From assembly GCA_031271905.1 (NCBI GenBank), contig JAISUT010000021.1, forward strand, positions 1 to 50,644: 50,644 nucleotides of DNA, given 5' to 3'. Each line of letters starts with the position of its first letter. The first letter of the stretch is position 1. The notes beneath the pieces were generated by a model, which had not been told where the DNA came from, ran no database searches, and worked only from the letters and a program-made list of their open reading frames with translations. Shown piece by piece: positions 10,907 to 17,990 of the stretch. The translations under genes and the position numbers were made by a program. This stretch comes from Acidobacteriota bacterium (lineage in GTDB: Bacteria > Acidobacteriota > UBA6911).

Positions 10907-11854
10907 TCAGCGCAGTTCGCGGGTGTTCACGATCCGGCGGATGGCGTAGGTCTTTTTGTCTTGCGCCTCGAAGTAGGTGCGCATCTGCAACTCGGCGACG
11001 ATGCCGATGGTGACGAACTGGATGCCGCCCAGCACGAGCATCACCCCCAGCATGAGCAGGGGCTTGCCCCAGATGTCGCGCCCCATCAACTTCAACGCCA
11101 GCATGTAGGCGTTGATGAGCGCGCCCAGCCCCAAGGTGGCGATGCCCAGCCCCCCGAACAGGTGCATCGGGCGTTGCAGGTATTTTTTGAAGAATATCAT
11201 CAGCATCAGGTCGCTCAGCACCTTGGTGGCGCGCCCGATGGTGTACTTGGACTTGCCGGAGGTGCGGGCGCGGTGGTTCACATCCACCTGGGCGATGCGC
11301 ACGTTGCCTTCGAGCGCCAGCAGGAGGGGGATGAACCGGTGCAACTCGCCGTAGATGGTGATGCTCTTGGCGGCCTCCCGGGTGAACACCTTCAGGGTGC
11401 AGCCGAGGTCGCGCATCTTCGTGCCGGTCGATTTGCGGATGATGTAGTTGGCGATCTTGCTGGGGATCTTGCGGAGGAAGGCGCCGTCCTTGCGGTGCGC
11501 CCGCACCCCCGCCACCATGTCCCAGTCGCCTTCCACCGCCACCTTCAGCATCATGGGGATGTCGGCGGGGTCGTTTTGCAGGTCGCCGTCGAGCAACACG
11601 ATGTGCGCGCCTCCGGCGAAGTCGATGCCCGCCTGCAAGGCGGCGCTCTGCCCGTAGTTCTTCTTCAGCTCCAGCAGCGTGACCCGCTCATCGCCGAGGG
11701 CGAGAACCTCCTCCCGCGTCCGGTCGGTGGATCCGTCGTCCACGAAGATCGCCTCGTAGTCGCACCCTTCCAAGGCGCGGGCGATCTCCGCCCCCAGGGG
11801 CCGGATGTTGGATTCCTCGTTGTAGACGCAAACGACCAGGCTGAGCTGTTTCAT
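10907..11854 (-). CDS. Family 2 glycosyltransferase, polyprenyl-phosphate sugar type
   Basis: The 315-residue protein begins with the GT-A nucleotide-sugar site (VVCVYNEESNIRPL, FVDDGSTDRT) and the catalytic LLDGDLQNDP. Two C-terminal membrane helices follow (LFGGLGIATLGLGALINAY and LLMLGVMLVLGGIQFVTIG). This is the ArnC/GtrB/DPM1 arrangement: transfer of a sugar from a nucleotide donor to undecaprenyl or dolichyl phosphate at the cytoplasmic membrane face. The ATG at 11854 is chosen because AAGG lies five bases upstream; upstream in-frame codons have no such site. The product could feed the ArnT-like transferase at 46525-48156, but that link is only inferred. Confidence 0.85.
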   Translation of the reverse strand: MKQLSLVVCVYNEESNIRPLGAEIARALEGCDYEAIFVDDGSTDRTREEVLALGDERVTLLELKKNYGQSAALQAGIDFAGGAHIVLLDGDLQNDPADIPMMLKVAVEGDWDMVAGVRAHRKDGAFLRKIPSKIANYIIRKSTGTKMRDLGCTLKVFTREAAKSITIYGELHRFIPLLLALEGNVRIAQVDVNHRARTSGKSKYTIGRATKVLSDLMLMIFFKKYLQRPMHLFGGLGIATLGLGALINAYMLALKLMGRDIWGKPLLMLGVMLVLGGIQFVTIGIVAELQMRTYFEAQDKKTYAIRRIVNTRELR

Positions 11855-12044
11855 AATCCTTGGCGGCGGCTCCCGTGCGCCGCTTCCAATACCAATACCA
11901 GTTTCCGGGCACGGGTTAATATCTGTTCCGGGCGGGGCTTTGTCAAGCCCCGATGGACGGATGCGGGCGGATGCGGATGGAAACGGCGCGCCAACCAGGC
12001 CGGGGGGCGGCGCGCCGTCTCGCGGCATCGCCCTGGGGCGGGCG

Positions 12045-12335
12045 TCACAGCCTGTTGAAGGTGCGGATTTCCGTCGGCTTTTCCTTGAAGGCGTCGCCGC
12101 CCGGAACCAGCCTCTGGAAATGCTCGCTCGTCATGTGCTTCTCGAGCGCTTCCTTGCTCTCCCACAACTCGATCATGAAGAGATCCGTGTCCGAACCGCC
12201 CTCCGGCTCGTACAGGTTATACGCCAGGCAGCCGTCCTCCTGTTGCGTGAGGCGGATGAGCTCCGCCATGTGCGCGAGGAACGCCTCCTTCTGCCCCTTC
12301 TTGATCTTCTCCGTGCAAACCACCGCAATCGCCAT
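12045..12335 (-). CDS. Antibiotic biosynthesis monooxygenase (ABM/YgiN-like) domain protein
   Basis: This small 96-residue protein has the ferredoxin-like ABM fold signatures: IAVVCTEKIKKGQKEAFLAH, the central QQEDGCLAYNLYEPEGG and FMIELWESKEALEKHMTSEH. Family members are dimeric and include quinol and polyketide monooxygenases that need no cofactor; many are stress-linked quinone-modifying proteins. The ATG at 12335 is preceded by GGAAAGGAAGGG at good spacing. The nearby 16-kDa-scale genes give no pathway context. Confidence 0.75.
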   Translation of the reverse strand: MAIAVVCTEKIKKGQKEAFLAHMAELIRLTQQEDGCLAYNLYEPEGGSDTDLFMIELWESKEALEKHMTSEHFQRLVPGGDAFKEKPTEIRTFNRL

Positions 12336-12402
12336 TGTAGAAACCCTTCCTTTCCATTGTTGTGAACCAGTGCGCCGTATCATTTAAACCGGACATCCTC
12401 AT

Positions 12403-12465
12403 GGGAACCTCTAAAAACCCCGGACGCTGCGTTGCGCCTTGTCCGCGAGCTTTTCAGAGGCCCCC
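12403..12465. repeat. MITE-like palindromic element, short form, copy B
   Basis: This 63-bp element starts GGGAACCTCTAAAAAC and ends GCTTTTCAGAGG then CCCCC. It is flanked by TCAT on each side (12399-12402 and 12466-12469). The right-hand TCAT contains the TGA stop codon of the molybdopterin-subunit gene on the minus strand. The element therefore inserted exactly at the end of that gene. Same short architecture as copy A. Confidence 0.75.
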
Positions 12466-14814
12466 TCATATCTTGCCGAGCGCCTGCAGCACCTTGTCAG
12501 GCGTGGCGGGGGGATCGACCCACTTGCCGATGGCGTTCTGGAGGGCGCAAATCACCAGGTGCGTGTTGGCGAGCGAGTGGCTGATGCCGTTGGAGCCGTA
12601 GGCGGCGTTGCCCGCATGGGTCTCCAGCAGCTCCTTGTCCACCGGGGCGACGTCCGCGATGGTCGGCTTTTTATAGTCGAACATGTTGTTGTTGAGCTTC
12701 ACCCCCGTCTTCGCGTCGTAGAAGTAGTCCTCCAGCAACTGGCACCCCTGGCTGAAGTACAGCACCTGGTCGATCTGGCTCTCCAAGGAGGTGCGCCGGA
12801 TGATCTTGCCGGTGTCGGCGGCCACGCCGAAGCGCAGCACCTCCACCTCGCCCGTCTCGGCGTCCACCGCAACCTCGCACATGGCGACGTTCATCGTGTC
12901 CAGCGCCTTGCCCATGCCGGTGCTCCAGATGGACAGCGGCGGGCGTCCGGAGTAGGTGGCGAAAAGGTGCGCGCGCGTGGCGCGGGCCAGCGGCACGGCT
13001 TGCGACGGGTCGGCCTTCAAGACCACGTTCCCGTCCTTGAGGTCGAGGTCTTCGGGCTTCTTCCCCTTGAAGGGGCTGGGCGCGGCGGGTTTCTTGGGGG
13101 CGGGGCCGAAGCCGCCCGCCGCCGGGGGGTTGTCCGCCTCCTTGACGACGGCTTCGAGGATGCGTTGCTTCAGGATGTTGGCGCACTCCTTGGTCGCCCA
13201 CGCCGAGGCGGTGGTGCCATCGCTGCCGCCGCCCACGGGGGTGAAGATCTCGCGGTAGTCGAAGTCGATGCTGACGTCCTCGTAGCGCAGCCCCAGCTCC
13301 TCGGCCACCACCATCGCGTTCCCCTCCACGGCGTAGATGCCGGTGCAGGGGCCTTGCGTCGGCATGTGGACGACGCCGTTGCGGAACTCCAGCATGCAGT
13401 TGAACGACGCGCCGGAATGGCGGGGGCTCATCTGGTAGCGGAAGCTCGCGCCGTGGAGCCGCCCGTCGGGGAGCTTCCTCGCCCCGGCGGCGTGCCAGTT
13501 CCAGCCCATCAGCTTCTTGCCCGCCTCGACGCACGCCAGGTAGCTGGGCACGGGGCGCGCGTCCTCCTGCGAGTCGGGACCGTGCAGGTTCAGCGTCGCC
13601 ACGTCGATGGGGTCTTTGCCGAGCTTCTCGGCGATGATGTGGTTCGCCATCGTCACCGAGTCCCAGTTGAAGGGGCAGTGCTGGCCGCTGGTGTACATCT
13701 TGCCGCGGTTGGTGTCCACGATGTCCATGTTCTGCCGGATGTTCAGGCAGCGTGTGGTGACGTAGGGGCCGTAGCCCTGGTCGCCGCTGTTGCCGAAGCT
13801 GGAGCTGCCGCGCACGCCGTTGTCGCCTATGGAGAAGTCGTCGATGGCGGTGATCAGCCCGTCGCCCTTGAAGCCGACCTTCAGGTGCATGAGGCGCTGG
13901 TTCATCTGGAAATCGTACATCTCGTCGCGCCGGCAGACGCAGCGGACGGGCCGCCCCGTGCGCTTGGCGAGCAGGGGGGTGATCTCCTGCGACTTGCGCG
14001 TCCCCCAGTCGCAGTATTTGCCGCCCTGGAACAGCCCTTCCTGTATGGTCTTCTCCGACGGCATCCGGTACATGCCCCCCACGCTGTCCTTGCGCTGCAC
14101 CGCCCCCTCGATGTGCAGGCTCTTCCCTTCGCCGTGGTACGGGTCGTCCTCCCACCAGGCGACCGAACCGGAGGGGTTGGGGATGTGCGAGGAGAATGCG
14201 GGCATGTTCAGGTCGTACTCGATGACGTGGTCGGCCTGCTTGAAGCCCGCCTCGATGTCGCCTTGGCTCACGTTGGAGTAGGAGACGTTCCCCTTCTTGG
14301 GCGGGTTGTTGTTGCCGCCGCCGCCCATCATGAAGCCGCCCGACTTGGCAGGGGGGTATTTTTCGCGGATGACGGGGGCGTCGGGCTTGCGCCCCTCGCG
14401 CAAGTCCACGACGTGCGGCAGGACTTCCCATTTCACGTCCAGGGCGCGCAGGGCCTCTTCGCAGATGTCTTCGTTCTCCGCCACGACGATGACGGCGACC
14501 TCGGCGCCCTCCATGTCGGCGATGTTGTCGAGGAAGCCGCCGCCGCTCAACTGCTTCATGTCCTCGTCTTCCCAGGTCACGATGTCCACGACGCCGGGGA
14601 TCGCCTTGGCTTTCGCGGCATCGACCCCCAGCACCCGCGCGTTGGCGTAGGGGCTGCGCAGGAACTTGGCGTGGAGCATGTCGGGGACGGCATAGTCGAT
14701 GCCGAACTTCGCCACGCCGGTCGCCAGCGCCGGTGAGAGTTTTCCGGGAAGGTTGGGCTTCCCGACCACCTTGAATTCCGTCCTTTGTCCGTTCACTCCT
14801 TCGAGATCGGCCAT
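12466..14814 (-). CDS. Xanthine dehydrogenase-family molybdopterin-binding subunit
   Basis: The 782-residue protein has the two expected domains: an N-terminal aldehyde oxidase/xanthine dehydrogenase a/b hammerhead (GIDYAVPDMLHAKFLRSPYA) and the MPT-binding domain (KRTGRPVRCVCRRDEMYDF, PTQGPCTGIYAVEGNAMV, GGGSDGTTASAW). Enzymes of the family hydroxylate or oxidise aldehydes, purines and N-heterocycles at a Mo site. They normally work with FAD and [2Fe-2S] subunits; neither lies nearby. The C-terminal motif that usually reads GxGEP, with the catalytic glutamate, reads GISHS here. A glycine/asparagine-rich insert (FMMGGGGNNNPPKKG) is present. AAAGGAGT nine bases upstream supports the ATG at 14814. 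It is either an unusual enzyme or one with altered chemistry. Confidence 0.8.
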   Translation of the reverse strand: MADLEGVNGQRTEFKVVGKPNLPGKLSPALATGVAKFGIDYAVPDMLHAKFLRSPYANARVLGVDAAKAKAIPGVVDIVTWEDEDMKQLSGGGFLDNIADMEGAEVAVIVVAENEDICEEALRALDVKWEVLPHVVDLREGRKPDAPVIREKYPPAKSGGFMMGGGGNNNPPKKGNVSYSNVSQGDIEAGFKQADHVIEYDLNMPAFSSHIPNPSGSVAWWEDDPYHGEGKSLHIEGAVQRKDSVGGMYRMPSEKTIQEGLFQGGKYCDWGTRKSQEITPLLAKRTGRPVRCVCRRDEMYDFQMNQRLMHLKVGFKGDGLITAIDDFSIGDNGVRGSSSFGNSGDQGYGPYVTTRCLNIRQNMDIVDTNRGKMYTSGQHCPFNWDSVTMANHIIAEKLGKDPIDVATLNLHGPDSQEDARPVPSYLACVEAGKKLMGWNWHAAGARKLPDGRLHGASFRYQMSPRHSGASFNCMLEFRNGVVHMPTQGPCTGIYAVEGNAMVVAEELGLRYEDVSIDFDYREIFTPVGGGSDGTTASAWATKECANILKQRILEAVVKEADNPPAAGGFGPAPKKPAAPSPFKGKKPEDLDLKDGNVVLKADPSQAVPLARATRAHLFATYSGRPPLSIWSTGMGKALDTMNVAMCEVAVDAETGEVEVLRFGVAADTGKIIRRTSLESQIDQVLYFSQGCQLLEDYFYDAKTGVKLNNNMFDYKKPTIADVAPVDKELLETHAGNAAYGSNGISHSLANTHLVICALQNAIGKWVDPPATPDKVLQALGKI

Positions 14815-15031
14815 GTCGCCATACTCCTTTGGATTCCGGCCTCCCATCTTTCCCATGAAAAGCCGCGTCAAGTCACGTCAGGTCGCCGGCGCGCCGCGCG
14901 CCGTCGCCTATCCTAACGCCAACGGCAAGCCTGCCGCAACGGAATTCCCCGTTTCGCGCTTCGGGATTTTTGGGGCGGCGCCTGCGCGGGGCGGCGCGCG
15001 AGTCCGCCCAGGATCGCGGTCGGGCCGACGG

Positions 15032-16354
15032 TCAGTTGCGGACTTTGACGGTGATGGTGCGGTTCTTCCCCTTGCGGAGGACTTGCAGGACGAGGCGCGG
15101 GCCGATCCCGTGCGACTGCCAATAAGAAGCGAAGCTGGCGGCGTCGAAGATGGGCTGCCCGTCCATCGCGGTGACGACGTCCCCCGCCAACACCCCGGCG
15201 GCGGCGGCGGGGGACTGCGGGGCGACGCCGGTCACCAGCAGCCCGGTCTGGCCGGGCATCTGCATGGCGTCGGCGAGGTCTGGCGTGAGCACGACCGTGT
15301 CCAGGCCGATCATCGGGCGGGGGGAGTTCAGCGACAGGTGGTTCTGCGCCGTCTGCGTCTGCCGCGCCCGGATCTTGGCGATCACGCTCATCGGCGCGCC
15401 ACGGCGATTGATGTCGATGCTCGCCTTGGCGCCGATGGCGGTGTTCTCCACCATGTCGATGAACTGCCGGGCGCTCTCGACCATGCGGCTGTTGTAGCGG
15501 AGCAAGAAGTCGCGCGGGCTCAAGCCCGCCTCCGCCGCCGGGCTGCCCGGCTCCACACCCTGCACCATCACGCCTGTGGGCGCATCCTGCAACCGGATCC
15601 CCAGCCAACCCGCCTGGATGTCGCCTCCCGCCTTGAGCACCTGCCGCGCGGAGTCGAGCAGACGCTTGACGGGGTATACGACCCCGGCGTCCGGCGAGTC
15701 TTGGCCGGTCATGAAGCCGATGACCTCCATGTCGCGGTTGAGCACCGGCTGGCTGATGTCCGACAACGGCTCCCGCATCGGCACCCGGAACGCCCCCGCG
15801 TCCGGTGCGCCGGACACCCTGCCGTTGCCCATGACCACGCGCCTCTCGCCGAAGCGGGGCGCGTTCGTCCCCCGCGTCGCGGGAACCATGACGATGGCGC
15901 CGTCCCGCCCTTCGCATATTTCGCAAACCTGCGTCGGCCTGAACCGCCCACCCGTCGTCTGTATGACGGCGACGCCGCTGCGCTGGTCGATGCCGACCAG
16001 CCTGCCCTTCAACTTCCTCCCTTCGCGGTTGGAGACCTCGATGCGCGGCTTGTCAGACCGGATGTCCACCCAGCGGTAGCTCAGGAAGGTCATCACGTGC
16101 CCCTTGTCGTCGAGCACGATGCCGGCGGAGGAGAAATCCTGGATGACCGTGGGGCTGTAGTCGTTGAGGATCTTGCCGTTGAGCTCCACCGCCCCCTTGG
16201 GCCCGCGGAACTCGCTGATGATGTTCACCAGCACCAGGCTGGGTTCGGCGGCCGGCGCCGGGGGCTCCCCGGAGGCGGTCGCCGCCCCGGCGAGGAGCGA
16301 AGCCGCCAAGATGGCGGCGGGGAGGATTCTGGCGAGGTGGACGGGTGCGGACAT
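15032..16354 (-). CDS. Secreted HtrA-like PDZ protein with degenerate protease domain
   Basis: The 440-residue exported protein (signal ILPAAILAASLLAGAATASG) has an HtrA/DegQ layout: a trypsin-like domain then two PDZ domains (GWLGIRLQDAPTGVMVQGVE and GLDTVVLTPDLADAMQMPG). Key residues are lost. The usual TNxHV histidine region reads GHVMTFLSYRW, the aspartate site TDLAV reads SGVAV, and the GNSGGP serine loop reads DISQPV. Proteolysis is therefore unlikely. It is the last gene of the sigma/anti-sigma operon, nine bases after the anti-sigma stop. It may sense envelope damage or scaffold a periplasmic partner in that pathway. Confidence 0.75.
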   Translation of the reverse strand: MSAPVHLARILPAAILAASLLAGAATASGEPPAPAAEPSLVLVNIISEFRGPKGAVELNGKILNDYSPTVIQDFSSAGIVLDDKGHVMTFLSYRWVDIRSDKPRIEVSNREGRKLKGRLVGIDQRSGVAVIQTTGGRFRPTQVCEICEGRDGAIVMVPATRGTNAPRFGERRVVMGNGRVSGAPDAGAFRVPMREPLSDISQPVLNRDMEVIGFMTGQDSPDAGVVYPVKRLLDSARQVLKAGGDIQAGWLGIRLQDAPTGVMVQGVEPGSPAAEAGLSPRDFLLRYNSRMVESARQFIDMVENTAIGAKASIDINRRGAPMSVIAKIRARQTQTAQNHLSLNSPRPMIGLDTVVLTPDLADAMQMPGQTGLLVTGVAPQSPAAAAGVLAGDVVTAMDGQPIFDAASFASYWQSHGIGPRLVLQVLRKGKNRTITVKVRN

Positions 16355-16362
16355 GGCGGCTT

Positions 16363-17010
16363 TCAGTGACTCACGTTCATGATGAAATATTCTTCGGACG
16401 GAGGGCCGTAACGGACGTATATCTTCCCGGGCAGCCGCTCCGGGGCGGGCTGGTTGTCGGGGCTGACGAGGAGCAGGTTCACCGCCTCCGCCCCGGACGG
16501 CATGGAGAACAGCTCCGCGTCTTCCGTCGCCGTCGCCTGGAGCGCGTCCACCGGCGCCAGGGCGTCCATCAGGGCGTCACCCGCATCCGTTTGCACCGCC
16601 GCCTGTTGCAAGACCGCGTCGTCGCTCGCATCCGGCACCCCCCACTGCACGTAGCGGACGGCGGAGACGCCGAACGCCAGCGCCGCGCAGACCGTCGCCG
16701 CGACGGCCAAGCGCCGCCAAGAGGACGTCTCCGGCCAGGCGAAGCCGCAAACCAGCCGATGGTGCAACCGGGCGAAGAACCCCTGCGACTTGCGCTGCGC
16801 GATCGCCTGGCAAAGCCGCGCCTCGAAGTCCACCGGCGCCTTCACGCGGTCGAGCGCCGCCGTCATATGGCGCAGCGTGCGTGCGTCGGCGAGCTCTTTC
16901 CCGCAAGCGAGGCAGCGCTCCGCATGGCGCTCCATGCCGAAGCGTCCGGCGAAGTCGAGCCCGCCGTCGAGGTAATCCTCCAAGGATTTGTGAAAACCAC
17001 GGCAATCCAT
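16363..17010 (-). CDS. Membrane anti-sigma factor with zf-HC2 zinc finger
   Basis: The 215-residue protein has an N-terminal H-x3-C-x2-C zinc-binding motif (ERHAERCLACG, about residues 30-40) typical of zinc-associated anti-sigma factors. A single membrane helix (LAVAATVCAALAFGVSAV, about residues 102-120) precedes a periplasmic tail ending IYVRYGPPSEEYFIMNVSH. It presumably holds the ECF factor encoded just upstream until an envelope signal arrives. The ATG at 17010 was chosen; GTG at 17016, closer to AGGTGG, is also possible. It is followed nine bases later by the HtrA-like gene. Confidence 0.8.
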   Translation of the reverse strand: MDCRGFHKSLEDYLDGGLDFAGRFGMERHAERCLACGKELADARTLRHMTAALDRVKAPVDFEARLCQAIAQRKSQGFFARLHHRLVCGFAWPETSSWRRLAVAATVCAALAFGVSAVRYVQWGVPDASDDAVLQQAAVQTDAGDALMDALAPVDALQATATEDAELFSMPSGAEAVNLLLVSPDNQPAPERLPGKIYVRYGPPSEEYFIMNVSH

Positions 17011-17101
17011 AGCCACTTGCCCACCTGCACAAGATATTCACGACGAACCGTCGCGTTTGTTTCAATCCCGTCGCCGCGATCTGGAAACCGAGGTTTCCAG
17101 A

Positions 17102-17806
17102 TCAGACGTAATGTTCCAGCTTGCGCTGGAGCAGCTCCCGCGCCCGGTGCAAGCGCGACTTGATCGTGCCGGGCGAGGTCTTCAATATCTTCGCGATCTC
17201 GTCGTACTGCAACTCTTGAACCTCTTTCATGATGAAGGCGGTTCGATACTTCGGGGGGAGCGAGCGGATGGCCTCCCCCAGGATCTGGCCGCTCTCCTTG
17301 CGCAACACCTCGTCGCTGGGGCTGCGTCCGGTGTCGCGCAACACGAACTCCTGCTCCTCCCCCGCGTCCTTGGTGCGGTTGCCCCAGATGTTCCGGTAGA
17401 ACACCTGCCCGCGCCGTTTGCGGTAGCGCATTTCGTCGATGGCGAGGTTGGTGGCGATACGGTAGATCCAGGTGGAGAACTGGTACAGGTTGCTGTAGCG
17501 GCCGATGTTCTGGTACACGCGCAGGAAGGTCTCCTGGGCGAGATCCGTCGCCACGTCGTAGTTGCCGACCATCATGTTGAGGTAGTTGGTGATCGGATCC
17601 TTGTAGCGGGTGACGAGCTGCGTGAACGCCGCGTCGTCGCCGGCGATGAACTCCTCGACCAGGATGTTGTCGGCGACCGGCTCCCCCTGCCCCGTCAAAT
17701 CCCAGTTCCGTATCCTGATTGCCTCTCCCTGCGCTCCTGAAACCAACGCCTCACCTCCGGCAACGCCCCGTTTCCCCCTGTTTCCACTGTGCGACATGCA
17801 AAACAT
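17102..17806 (-). CDS. ECF-type RNA polymerase sigma factor (RpoE-like)
   Basis: Region 2 is seen in AFTQLVTRYKDPITNYLNMM, DLAQETFLRVYQNIGRY and FSTWIYRIATNLAIDEMRYR. Region 4 follows as LPPKYRTAFIMKEVQELQYD and EIAKILKTSPGTIKSRLHRA. The product directs RNA polymerase to stress promoters and heads an operon with its anti-sigma factor and an HtrA-like protein. The start is uncertain: the upstream ATGs (17806, 17797) lack a ribosome binding site, whereas a TTG at 17746 lies six bases after GGAGGT and would give a more typical 214-residue protein. Confidence 0.85.
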   Translation of the reverse strand: MFCMSHSGNRGKRGVAGGEALVSGAQGEAIRIRNWDLTGQGEPVADNILVEEFIAGDDAAFTQLVTRYKDPITNYLNMMVGNYDVATDLAQETFLRVYQNIGRYSNLYQFSTWIYRIATNLAIDEMRYRKRRGQVFYRNIWGNRTKDAGEEQEFVLRDTGRSPSDEVLRKESGQILGEAIRSLPPKYRTAFIMKEVQELQYDEIAKILKTSPGTIKSRLHRARELLQRKLEHYV

Positions 17807-17971
17807 AAGACTAGACGTAATTCCCCGTCAAACGTTCCGTAAAATTTCCAGGAATTTTTCGGCGGCCCCCCCCGGTCGACAGCGCGCCAGGAAGCGGATC
17901 AATACATTCGAAATGCTGCAAGAATTGAATACGCGGTTCGACTGGTTGCAGCCATAGGCTGCGGTTCACGG

Positions 17972-17990
17972 GACGGCGCTTCGCGCCGTC
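17972..17990. terminator. Hairpin overlapping the polA stop codon
   Basis: GACGGCGC ttc GCGCCGTC forms a perfect 8-bp stem with a three-base loop; its last bases overlap the TGA of polA (17989-17991). No T-run follows on the polA side, so factor-independent termination is uncertain. Confidence 0.4.

Noticed and set aside
11855-12028. 58-residue N-terminal extension of the glycosyltransferase
   Set aside because: The GT2 fold starts at MKQLSLVVCVYNEE with its own ribosome binding site; the upstream residues are low-complexity and proline-rich.
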